A DNA stretch of 64,000 nt from assembly GCA_025084515.1 (NCBI GenBank), contig JAJAGP010000016.1, positions 468,708 through 532,707 on the forward strand, read 5' to 3'. Positions 23,491 through 35,400 of the stretch are shown here, piece by piece. The first letter of the stretch is position 1. Each line of letters opens with the position of its first letter. The position numbers were made by a program, and so were the translations under genes. Origin of the DNA: Ancistrus triradiatus. Its lineage: Eukaryota; Chordata; Actinopteri; Siluriformes; Loricariidae. Below the pieces are notes generated by a model. That model ran no database searches. It was not told the DNA's origin and was given only the letters and a program-made list of their open reading frames with translations.

Positions 23491-24845
23491 AACCCTTGGC
23501 AAAAAATTATGGAAAACCCACACATCGAAGCTGTTCACCCAGGTTTTATACTTCATGGCAAATAAACATATAGATATGACACCAAACAATTGTTTAATAG
23601 CTGGATATTCTGGCTTCATGAAGCTTGCCTCATTTGCTTGACAAATTCAATTATTTTAATAAATGGCAGTGAGTGGGAGTTTTCAACTGAAACAAGAGGG
23701 GATTTAAAACTCATTTTAGAAAGGAATCCAACATGAACTGTTACATTCATTCATTTTTTATCCACTTAATCCTTAGTCAGACAAAGATCTTTATTGTTCC
23801 CAGTCAGCTGTGTCTAAAACTGGGTTCAAGAATCAACAACATGAAAATTTGACTGACTGTACCCACAATGCAGACACGAGGCAGAATTGCAGGTTTACCG
23901 GTAAGTTGTTTAATGACACAAACTGAGAAGACGGACACAGAACAACCAGTGATTCAAATTCAACCATGTGGCAGGCTGAAGAAACAGGGGCATACTGAAA
24001 CAAACATCAGGAAAATAGGAGGCAGGTTCAAAGAACTGAAAAAACCCAGTTCAAAACAGAACAAAGGAACAACTGGGAAGCAGGAGTCCAGCCCAGAAGC
24101 CTCTAGAATCTTTCAGACACTGAGAGACAGGATACAGTAAGAGGCAGCCAAAGTGTGTTCACAGAAGTAATGCTGACGAACTGTCCATGACGGAGGCAAA
24201 AGAGCAGGGCTTATACAGTGGGGGTGGTAGTCAAGGTGAGGAGCAACAGGTGTGGAGGGTGGAGCTGGAGAACAGAGTTGTGACCAAACCACACCCAATC
24301 TGTCTCACACACACACACAGCTACCTGTGTTGATGATTGGATGAAAGTGATATTCAGTGATGAATCACAAATCAGGCATGGAGATGATACTGGAACGTTG
24401 CTGTAATGAAACATATAAAGATGACTGCCTGAAGAAAACAATCAAATTTCCCCACTCGTTTATGATATGGGGTTGCATGTCATCACATGATGGTGGTCAT
24501 TACCTCAACAGACAATGCACAGGTGTACATTGAAACTTGGACACATCTCAATTTATCTATAGAAAATAGGATTGGTGATGTTGAAGTCATTTTGCAGGAT
24601 GATAATGACTCAATGATGATACGTCACACATTCAATGGCAAAAAATAGTCTGGATCTCAATCCAATTTAAATATATGGTGAAAATAAAAAAAATACGAAA
24701 TTGGTCCATGACAAGCCTCCATTCTGCACAGCTGATCTGTTTTTATTAGCCCCAAATAATTCAGGCTGTCATAAAAGCCTGAGGAGGAAGACTAATTGTG
24801 ATGTTCTTGGTTGATGATTCCATATTTTTTCTACTACAGGCAGGT
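23491..24845 (+). mobile_element. Tc1-like element remnant, interrupted
   Basis: Left end 'cttggcaaaaaattatggaa', right end 'gattccatattttttctac'. Matches to a Tc1 transposase: 'cccagtcagctgtgtctaaa' (helix-turn-helix region, about 23798), then WMKVIFSDE (24339-24366), 'aaacaatcaaatttcccca', 'atgatatggggttgcatgtc' (MIWGCMS) and 'ctggatctcaatccaattta' (DLNPI). About 480 bp (23855-24330) between the DNA-binding and catalytic blocks are foreign. Stops and deletions make it non-functional. Confidence 0.8.
23855..24330. repeat. Unclassified insertion inside the Tc1 remnant
   Basis: Sequence such as 'gacacgaggcagaattgcag' and 'agcagggcttatacagtg' does not belong to the surrounding transposon and resembles a common fish repeat of the 'agggcttaaatac' type. 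It ends with a (CA)n stretch near 24306-24320. I see no clean target duplication. Confidence 0.45.
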
Positions 24846-25181
24846 GGAGCTACATGAACCTGGGAAGCAAGGGCAGAATTAATCACATAGTTAAGACAAC
24901 TAGCATTTGGTACTTGAAACAACAGAAGTTGAAACAAGCGCTGAGGCTTGCTGAGACCAAACTAGGCTGACAATCTAGCACCGGCTTCTTTTCAACACCA
25001 TCCTTTTTGGCAGGGCTCATCTAGGCTGAACTCGCTGCAGGTGTGACAATCAGGCTTGGGGCTGATGCACAACTGGTACAGAAGCGAACAGGCGAAAAAC
25101 TACACTTAACCTTAGAAAGAGACAGAGACGAATGGGGCTCAAGTCAGAAACTGGTAGAGTGGAACAAACTCTAACAAGTAG

Positions 25182-25330
25182 GTACATTTACCGCATCTAG
25201 CTGACACCCTTATCCTCAGCAACTTGTCTTACAAGGTAATATTCAAGCAATTGTAGGTTAAGGGCCTCGGTCAAGGGCTCAACAGTAGCAGTTTGGCTGT
25301 GCTGGGACTTGAATCCTGATTTCACAGTGT
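25182..25330 (-). mobile_element. S1 SINE, antisense, degraded
   Basis: 'acatttaccgcatctagctg' to 'gggacttgaatcctgatttc'. It is more diverged than its neighbour at 25452. Confidence 0.6.
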
Positions 25331-25451
25331 TCCAGAGAGCATCTTGTCATATTATCACTGTCTTTAAGTGATGCCATAAATGCTTGATGCATTTTAGGTG
25401 ACGTGACTGTGAAGGAAAATTCATGCAGTCAGCGATCTTCCTTGGTCTTCT

Positions 25452-25628
25452 GTTACATTTACAGCATTTAGCAGACGCCCTTATCCAGAGCGACTTACAA
25501 TTGGTACAGCCTTACAATCAAAGCAATTGTGGCTTGCTCGAGGACTTAACAGTGGAAGCTTGGCGGAGATGGGATTTGAACCCTGGACCTTCTCCAGTAC
25601 CTTAACCATTAGGCTACCACAGTCCCTG
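25452..25628 (-). mobile_element. S1 SINE, antisense copy
   Basis: 'ttacatttacagcatttagc' through 'gggatttgaaccctggacct' to 'ggctaccacagtccc'. Both boxes are present on the minus strand. Confidence 0.82.
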
Positions 25629-26431
25629 TTAGCTGATGCAAAGCTTTGAGGTGTGTTCTGGATCCTTCTACTTCCACTGAAAAACTTTGGAATAAATTAG
25701 AGAAAATGCTAAATATAAGCATTGTCAGTGGCGGTCTCAGACTTTTGACCTACATACTGATTTGCCTGTTTACTAGGCACATCTGCTTCAATTGTACCTG
25801 TGTTATTATTAGCTGTGTGACAAGTGCTTCTAAATCTGTATGAGACTTAATTTAATATTCAAAGTATAATTCACAGTGTGTGCTTTGGTCACCTAGATGT
25901 ACACTTAAGGCTAGATATGAGCAGGTGAAGGCCACAAGGTGTCATGGTTCCTAGTGTGATGTGTTGGCACGGATTAATATGACAACACGATATAGGCAGG
26001 AGCAGCTTTTGAATTTTAGATGTTTTGAGGCTATGTTATATCTTTCATGTCTTAGTGTAAGGAACGTGTTTACATATCATAACAATGGCACAGCATTAAA
26101 GCGCAGGAAGACGCATGCAGCTGAAGCGGTTGTAAATAACCCGAGGAAATCCCTCCCAGAAGAAGGCGGTCATGCCGTTCTGAAACCCTCACGTTTTGAT
26201 TGGAGGGATATTGTCACTCTGGCCTATCCGCGCTTTGACTGTTCTACTCCCACCCACAATACAGCTGATATTTCTCCTCCCCCTGATGCTGAACTGTCCC
26301 AAACAAGAGACAAACACAATTTCCTCACAAAGGAACCTAAATATTCGTGCGGTCGCTTCTACCATCCGACTCACTGATCCTTCTCGTGTTCTATCAGTAA
26401 ATACAGCGGAGCGTCGATCTTATATAGTAAC
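25629..26431. other. TMEM86A upstream region
   Basis: Immediately upstream of TMEM86A exon 1. A 138-codon plus ORF (25961-26377) shows no family motif and I take it as chance. I see no core promoter element I would defend. 'tatatag' at 26421 is only 11 bp from the ATG and is unlikely to be a TATA box. Confidence 0.45.
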
Positions 26432-26452
26432 ATGGTTTCACCTGTTACTGTG
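26432..26452 (+). CDS. TMEM86A: TMEM86A exon 1 (7 codons)
   Basis: ATG GTT TCA CCT GTT ACT GTG then GTAAGT. It is too short for ORF finding. It is recognised because MVSPVTV is the conserved TMEM86A N-terminus and the phase-0 donor fits the exon 2 acceptor 8.4 kb away. Confidence 0.92.
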
Positions 26453-29400
26453 GTAAGTGCAGTGGTGTTTGTATATTGTGTTGCTTTCTCTGCATACACA
26501 TCTAATATTATGACACAACACGTGCATCATTTCTAGCGATGTAAATCACTGGGCAGACGCGTGTTCATCCCTCTTTCTGCTTTGCCAGATCGATGGCAGA
26601 TGACTGTAGTGATGCTAAAGAGCCGATTTGCGTTCTAACCTTAGGACAGCATTTAATAGCAGCACATTGCTAACTCATTTTATATAATATCATTTTACAG
26701 CGAACAAATGTACATCCTGTTATGTATGTGGATAAACAATAAACACGTGACCATTAGCGTGGCCATGTTTATTTTGTACAGTACCCCTGCCTTTGCATCT
26801 CTTAGTCAGAATGCTGTACAATCTGCCAGACAGTATATAATGACACACTCATTAGGGCTGCACTTTCGATATTTCCGAAATGTATCTGTCTATAGAGTGA
26901 GTGCGGACTCGATGCGAATCGTCAGTTCTAAGCCACAAGAACATTCTCATGCTTTCTGTCTTGCTGCGGTGTATTTAAACAAACCACTGTGAGTGCAGGT
27001 CCTCATGTGATAGCTTTATACCGTCTGCCCTCGGCGCATGCGCGCTAGATTTCTGCAAACACCACAGATGATATGTAATTACAGCGTTTCGTCTAACAGA
27101 CGTGTGTTGTGTTTTATGAAAGGTATCCCTCCAGAGTAATCTCTGTCTACTGCGTCTGTAAAATATGACCAATATAACCTTTTCCTGTGCTCAGAAAATA
27201 ATCTAGAACATGTTTACTCAGCTAACTTATAATGGACGTCTAATGGCAGTTGTTTGACTGTTAGGTAAATCTTTGTCTGAAGGAAAATTGTAGCATTGCA
27301 TTTGTAGTTTTGTGTTACTACCGCAGAAAACATCAAAAGATGCTGAGAAAAGATTTGAGACCTTTCTAACCGACTGACTTAAAGTCTTTTCAGTAAAGCT
27401 GTTTCTGTAGAACCCTTTTATTTTCTGTCAATGTGTACAATTAGTCCTCTCAGAGACTTCTGAGTTTGCCTGATGTACATTTACATTTACATTTACAGCA
27501 TTTAGCAGACGCCCTTATCCAGAGCGACTTACAATTGGTACAGTCTTACAATCCAAGCAATTGTGGGTTAAGGGTCTTGCTCAAGGACCCAACAGTGGCA
27601 GCTTGGCAGAGGTGGGATTTGAACCCTGGACCTTTTGGTCCATAGTCCAGTACCTTAACCGCTGGGCTACCACAGTTCGATGTACAAACAATATTGTATG
27701 TAGTGTATATGGTATTACCACAGAAAAGCATGTCAAGTCTTTTTCATGTTCAGAGAAAAGACTCAACGTCTTTCTCAATACCGAGAACATAAAGTTCGGG
27801 CTACCATACTTGGTGGTAGGGACTTGGCAAGTTCGAGTTGCGAGTACAAAGTCCCCAAGATGGGAGGATGCATTACGGTCATTCTGCAATTGGAACAGCA
27901 GCGTACTTGACGCAGTGCCATATTATCCATTCTCTCTTGTACATTTGTCTAATTATGTAGCTGCTTTATTAACCTGTTTACCCATTTATATGTAAACTTA
28001 ACAGTTTACTCTGTACACCTAGATAAAAGCGTAACACAATAAAGTCCATCAGGACGGATGGAAGAAGTGCTCACATTTATGTCATTTAGCAGACGCCCTT
28101 ATCCGGAGTGACTTACAGTTGATACAGTCTTATAGTGTCAATCCAAGCAATTATGGGTTAAGGGTCTTGCCCAGGGACCCAACAGTGGCAAATTGGCAGA
28201 GGTGGGATTTGAACCCTGGACCTTCTGATCCATAGTCCAGTAACTTACCCGCTAGGCTACCACAGTCCAAGTCCCAGAGTCTTCTCCTCTGCCATTACTG
28301 CAATGAGACTGGTGCAGAATGCATGCTGAGATATTTGGCTGTCCCAAGTCCACAAAGGTCACCTACTGATGCATCCTCGATAGAGCAAAAACAAATTCGG
28401 GTCTTTGCACTGTACTTGGCTAGATGCAGACTTTTGAATGGGACAGTACTTGGGCTGCGATTGATGATGTTTCACAAGTACACAAGTACAGACAGGGATG
28501 CAGATTGAGAGGCTCTCTCCCAAATCTGTGTACTACATTATAACCACTCTATATAATGGAAGTCTAAGCGCAGTTTTTGGCTAAACAATTGTGTGCAAAC
28601 TATTGCGTTAATTATTAACAACGTAGTAAAAAGTTAAGCTACATTTCATCCTTTTAAAGATGCGGCTACATTGTCAGAGGCCAAGTAGTTATGCAGTGTG
28701 TAGACACCAAAAAACGTTATGGAAAGTCTAAGCAACTCGAATTGCAGTTGATGTACTTCTCTACTGTTTGAATGCTGAATAAACAGTGAAAACAAGTCCT
28801 CATGAGACAGCACTTTTTCCCATTTTTTGCCTCTGTTGCCTTACAGTGTTGCATCCTACAGGTAAACACGACACCAGGTCCTTATTGCATTATATTGCTG
28901 TATGAACATGCATATTATCGTTAAGTGAATACCACAGAATATTCCCCACCTAATTCCAATATAATGCAATTAGGAGATGTAAGCATAAATGAAAATACAG
29001 GGTCAAACAGCAGTTATTTTCACATTTTGCTCTGGCATCTGTCCCTTGAAACACATGCAGAAGCATGTCCTGGACAGGACACCAGGACATCATAGGGCTG
29101 GGTAGGGTTTGCTGTTGCAGTAACAGAGGATGATTACCCCCCCAAAATGCAGATCATGTGTGCATGTAACACCAGACCTGGCCAGAAAAGCCCACCACTG
29201 AAACCCAGGTTTCTGTGGTGGTGGGCAAGTGTTTTAGACTGTTGCACTCCCTGAGCGCCCCCAAACAACAAATGAACCCCAGAAAGAACATGAAGTATAA
29301 ACCTATTAAAATCCGCTTTATAGTGGAGTACACCTTTTAGTACCTCCAATTACCCCTGGGTGTACAAGTTCTATATTTGAGGAACACTGCTTTATAGCAG

Positions 29401-32400
29401 GAACAGCTATTCAGTAAGCACGATGTATCACTATCACAACTTTCATGCATTTGGCGGTGACTCAGGTTTAAGAATATAAACAGTTATAAACAAGTCCAGG
29501 CGTTATTAAAGAAGGCACTGGACATAGCAGATCTGTAACTGTGAGAGAAACCGGTTTGCTTCATCTTGTCTCAGAATCTCACTTGCCCACCCTGACCTTT
29601 CCCAGACCACAGGGGTAGGATCTGATTAAAATATATACTTGCTAACAATAGCCTTTTTCCAGTGGAACAGCACAACTTCAGTTCCACATTTCCTCTGATA
29701 GGCCACAGCCAAGTTCATTCATGAAACTGATGCACTCAAGACAATTCACCATCAATCATTCTTATAATTAAGATTATCCTTATTTTAATGTTTTGTAATA
29801 TGTGCACATTTACAAGGTAAACATCTGCATGTACACTGGTCAGCCATAACATTAAACCACCTCCTTGTTTTGATACTCATTGTCCATTCTGTCAGCTCCA
29901 ATTATCCCATACAATGGGGCAAAAAAGTATTTAGTCAGCCATTGATTGTGCAAGTTCTCCTACTTAGAAAGATGAGCGAGGTCGAGAGGATGATATGTAA
30001 TTTTCATCATAGGTACACTTCAACTCTGAGAGACAAAATGAGAAAAAAAAAATCCAGAAAATCACAATGTAGGATTTTTTAAGAATTTAAATGTAAATCT
30101 TGGTGGAAAAGAAGTATTTGGTCACCCACAAAAAAGCAAGATTTCTGGCTCTCACAGACCTGTAACTTCTTCTTTAAGACGAACACTTAGGAAGAAAATT
30201 GTAGACCTGCACGAGGCTGGAAAGAGTGATTCTACAATAGGCAAGCAGGTCGGTGTGAATAAATCAACTGTGGGACAATTGTAAGAAAATGGAAGACCTA
30301 CAAGACCATTGATAATCTCCCTCGATCTGGGGCCCCACGCGAGATCTCATCCCGTGGGGTCAAAATGATCATGAGAACGGTGAGCAAAAATCCCAGAACT
30401 ACACGGAGGGGCCTGATGAATGACTTGCAAAGAGCTGGGATCAAATTAACAAAGGCCATCAGTAACACACTACGCCGAGAGGGACTCAGATCCTGCAGTG
30501 CCAGGCGTGCCCCCCTGCTTAAGCCAGTACATGTCCAGGCCCGTCTGAAGTTTGCCAGAGAGCATATGGATGATCCAGAAGAGGATTGGGATAATATCAT
30601 GTGGTCAGATGACACCAAAATAGAACTTTTTGGTAAAAACTCAACTCGTTGTGTTTGGAAGAATAAGAATCCTGAGTTGCATCCCAAGAACACCATACCT
30701 ACTATGAAGCATGGGGGTGGAAACATCATGCTTTGGGGATGTTTTTCTGCAAAGGGACAGGACAACTGATCCGTGTTAAGGGAAGATTGAAGCGTTGAAG
30801 ATGGAACATGGCTGGGTCTTCCAGCATGACAATGATCCCAAACACACCACACAACAAAGGAGTGGCTCCGTAAAAAGCATTTCACAGTCCTGGAGTGGCC
30901 TAGCCAGTCTCCAGACCTCAACCCCATAGAAAATTTGTGGAGGAAGTTGAAAGTTTGTGTTGCCCAGTGATAGCCCCAAAACATCACTGCTCTAGAGGAG
31001 ATCTGCATGGAGGAATGGGCCAAAATACCAGCTACAGTGTGTGCCAACCTGGTGAAGACTTACAAGAAACGTTTGACCTCTGTCATTGCCAACAAAGGTT
31101 ATGTCACAAAGTATTGAGTTGAACCAAATTTATTGACCAAATACTTATTTTCCACCATAATTTACAATTCAAATCTTTAAAAATCCTACAGTGTGATTTC
31201 CTGTTTATTTATTTCTCATTTTGTCTCTGATAGTTGAAGTGTACCTGTGATGAGAATTACAGACCTCTCACGTCTTTCTAAGTATCAGAACTTGCACAAT
31301 CAGTGGCTGACTAAATACTTTTTTGCCCCACTGTATATACATATTCTATTTGGACAAGAATATTCGGACACCTGCACATCCACCTTCTATGACATCCCAT
31401 TCTAAACCCATAGGCATTAATATGGAGTTGGTCACCCCTTTGCAGCTATAACAGCTTACACTCCTTGGTAGAGAGGTTTGGATCTCTGCAATTATTGAGT
31501 CAGCAAAGTGTTAGTGACTTATATGCATCATGTGCCACTATGAGCACTCAGTGACCCTGCTCTGCAACTTTACATGATCTGAGGTACGTCCCAATGCTTT
31601 TGTCCATATAGTGTATTTATGTAAATATAGAGTGGGGGCCAAAGGGCTGAGACCATTCCTGAAAATGCTTCAATTAATTTGTTTAATTTATTTATTTTTA
31701 AATTACAAATCATATGATCAGCATAACAATTTGAGTAAAAAAGTTGAATCTTTGAAACAATTACTATGTTTGTTCTCTTCCCCCTTTTGCTGTGAAGGCA
31801 GCATGCACTTGAGTTACCATGGAGACCACACGTTTGTGCAAAATCTGATGTTAGACCCTGCCAAAAAACACTGCCATTCAAACCCAGTTCCCTGAAGTGG
31901 TGGCCAAGTGTATTAGACCATTGCACCACCTGAGCACCCCCAAAAAACAACTGAACACCAGTAAGAACAAGAGAAGTATAAATGTATTAAATATGTTTTG
32001 CACTGTAAACTCTGTTAGACACACCTACCTTGTTGGTCCATATTGTAGATGTCAAGTTTGAGAAAATAGCACTTATGTTGCTGCACTGTTTAATGTTAGT
32101 CATCTTTTTAGTCCTTCATCAGTGGTTTGAGGATGCTGCCCACAGGATGCCGTTTGATTTATTTTTTTTGGTTGGTGGACTATTTTCAGTCCAGTGGTGA
32201 CACTGAGGTGTTTAAAAACTCCAACAGCCCTGCATCTGATCCACTCATACCAGTTTAATACACCCTAACACACCACCATCTGTGGTGGTCCTATGGAGGT
32301 CCTGTAGGGGTTTTGGCCACTGAAGAACATGATGAAAGGAGGCTAATAAAGTATGCAGAGCAACAGATGGACTGTAGTCTGAAATCATATAACAACAAAG

Positions 32401-35400
32401 TGCATCTGTATGGTAAGTGGAGCTGATGAAATGGACATTGTAGGAACAAGGAGGTGGTTTTAATGCTATGGCTGATCAATATATTAGGTAGCCTGGTTTG
32501 GTGATCCTAATTATTTAACAGACATTCAATGAGGGTATAAATGTTAAAAAAGAATGGAGAGAATGGAAAATACAGACCTAATCTGGTTTATGTGTTCTTG
32601 GAATTCTTACTTAATCCACCCTTTGAAGTGTTAATCCTTCAGGCTGTCTGATGTATGGCAGTTTTCTCACTGTTGTCCACAATGAGAGACATATTATAAT
32701 GTTTCCCACCTGTAGGCCAGAGAGCCATCCACATATATTCTATGACATGTATATAATGAGTTCAGTGTATACATTGTGTTTCCAAGGCAGTTAATGATAT
32801 GCAAGCGCTGTGATAAATCATATGGCACTACAGATTTCTTATATGTATGCTTATATTTAGACTCCATATCCATCATATGCCAAATACCAAAAACATCTAT
32901 GAAAACCCAACACCTACTGTACAACCACCCATCTACCCATCCACCTCCAGTCCTTCTTGTAAGGTTATTTGAGACCTTTGGAGAAAACAGCAGTACAGTA
33001 GCAGGAGATGTATTAGAGTATTACAACTCCTACAGTGTGCATACATTGACACAGAGGACTGAAATATTTAGACACTATGCAAGCACTGGTAGTGCATAAA
33101 TGTAGATAGTGATGGGTGTCTGGGAAATGGTGGAGCTGGAGCTGAAAATGTAGAGTTAAAGAAATGTAAACTTAAATATACAAACTGCTGTGCAACCATC
33201 AAAAAGCCTTCCACTATTTCTTTGAGAAACATTGTTTTTAAACATTTCAATAATTTTCTCATTTGTTGACAAACTGGAGATCTTCTTCCCATCTTTGCTC
33301 CTCAAAGGCTCTGCCTTTCGTGGTTACTGCTTTTATACCAAATCACCTCACATCATTTAGCTTGTTTATTTTTAACTTTATTACTAACCCTAAACTGCCC
33401 CATTTAAACTTTTGTTGGAATATCTTGCAAGATATTTTTTTACTGTTTGCAATGAAATAAACATCAAAGCAGATGTAAGACACTCTGCGTTGTTTTAATT
33501 TGCATTTTCCATACCATCAACTTTTTCTGATTTGGGGTTGTAGATAAGTTGCGATTTAGTATTTAATTCAATGCAATCTGTTATTTTCCATGACCTTCCC
33601 TCAGCTGATATTTCAGACACCTTTGTCACCAGAAGTGTATCAGTCAGTTGTCATTAAAACAAGGACTTTGTAACATTGTACATTCTGCTTTAGTGTAAGT
33701 ACATTATATCACAAGTGATAACGTTTGGTTTATTTGAGACATATAGAGTTTATGTTTTAGACGTTTAGGTGACATGTCATAGCAAGCTTCTGGAAAGAGC
33801 TTCTCTTGGGATTTGGCCCGAGGAGTTTAAGCAAGTGTTCAGTTTTGCAACCAAAGTAGTTCTGTTGCTTGACCCCTTATGTCATGTTGTTTTGACTCCT
33901 TTGGGTCCGTGCATGTTTTTTTAAATGTATTTATTTTAGGGCACAGTTCGAATTCTTTGCTTTGAGAAACCCCCTCCTCCTCTCTGTCACTGCCCATTGC
34001 TAAAGAGATCTAGAATATTGTGGACTGAACATCCATCCCTCTCCTTCCATGCTCCCTACGGTAAAACAAAAATATTTGTTTGGGCTTCCATGAATCTGTT
34101 AAGATCATATATTCTAAATCCCATTCTAGATTGAACTCTGTTATTATCAGTGTGTACATGTAGTACAGGTTCCTGCATACCAGCCATGGAGACTTTTGAA
34201 ATTGAATCATATTTAACTATCTGTTAATGCAATATGGGGGCACCCCATGCATCATGTGATAACTAAAAGTAAACTCGATGAGCACTGAGAATCCTGAACC
34301 TGCCACTAGTGAGGCTTAAGCATCTGGAGACACGCTGGTCCAGAACTGGACTTACATTGCCAGACAATGCCAGATGACCTTTCGCCAAGCATTGCAGCAG
34401 AACTGAACTTCGCAATGCAAGTCAAGCCTCAAATCATCAGAGGCAGGATACGAACTAGGATGGTTTAGTGCTACAAACGTGCTGTCTACCACTGAGGCAC
34501 CCTAGTTTGTATCTCACTGCATTACGTTATACTGCCTGGTGAGAGGTCATCTGGCATTGTCTGCCAATGATTGGCCTCCTGACCATGTGAGTTCTCAAGA
34601 ACTCCTAGTCTCAGTGCTCCTTGGCGGGGGGACTGGGTCTACATGATTGTCGTGTGACCAGTGGTGTCACCACATTACAGGTAAATTGAAACTGTGTAGG
34701 TTTAAAGGCTCCGTACAAAGAGGATTGAATATCAGTCACATTCTCACACTAGGCTTTTGAAATGTTTTTGAAATGCTAACTTCTTCCACTGTTGTTTACT
34801 AACCCAGATATGTACTGTTGTTATCTGCAGGTGAAGAGTGAGGGCCCAAAACTGGTGCCATTCTTCAAAGCCACCTGCGTCTACTTTGTGCTGTGGTTGC
34901 CCACGTCTAGCCCATCTTGGTTCAGTGCCCTTATCAAATGTTTGCCCATCTTCTGCCTCTGGGTCTTCCTCCTGGCGCATGGCATCAGCTTTTTAGGAGC
35001 CCACTCAAGTGCCCGAAAGATCCTTGCAGGACTTATTTTCTCAGCTCTGGGTGATGCCTTTCTGATTTGGCAGGAACAAGGCTACTTCAGTCATGGTGAA
35101 TGCATCTCTTTGTCACCATAGTATTGTATAGTATTGAGTTGTAGTAGAGGGCAGGGTACCTTGTGCGGTACATAGACTCATGGTAACACTTTTCTTGAGT
35201 CTGACATCTTGAGGTACTGTAAACAACATTCAGAGGGCCTAAATTCCTATTGATACTTCTGCCTTAATCATGAGGCGTGAGCCATGGGCAAAACGTGGCA
35301 AAAATGGTGTCCTGCCCCCTCAAATGTATTTAAAAATTTTTAGAAACATTTTTACTCATATGCAGAATTACATAATTGAAACCTTTGCTTGAAGCAGTTA

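Larger units (their letters stand above)
29829..32486. mobile_element. 'gatcagccataacatta' TIR element split by nested insertions
   Basis: Left end 29829-29911 (..'ggtcagccataacattaaac', 'ttgtccattctgtcagctcc') and right part 32110-32486 (..'atgaaatggacattgtagga', 'ggtggttttaatgctatggc') are the two inverted ends of the family seen at 4958-6152. Between them sit a Tc1 element, a MITE and an S2 SINE. Treating both halves as one original copy is inference from matching orientation. Confidence 0.5.

Noticed and set aside
25961..26377. 138-codon ORF just upstream of TMEM86A
   Set aside because: No motif, no splice or start context, and it lies in the likely promoter/5' UTR. I treat it as chance.
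26421..26427. TATA box for TMEM86A
   Set aside because: It is only 11 bp before the ATG, which leaves no room for a 5' UTR. It is probably part of the leader.
30298..31047. 249-codon minus ORF, the second-longest in the window
   Set aside because: Antisense of the copy B Tc1 transposase; the plus strand holds the DDE motifs.
34792..34830. Start of TMEM86A at the ATG at 34792
   Set aside because: It lies in the intron just before a consensus acceptor, and a conserved MVSPVTV exon with a matching donor exists at 26432.
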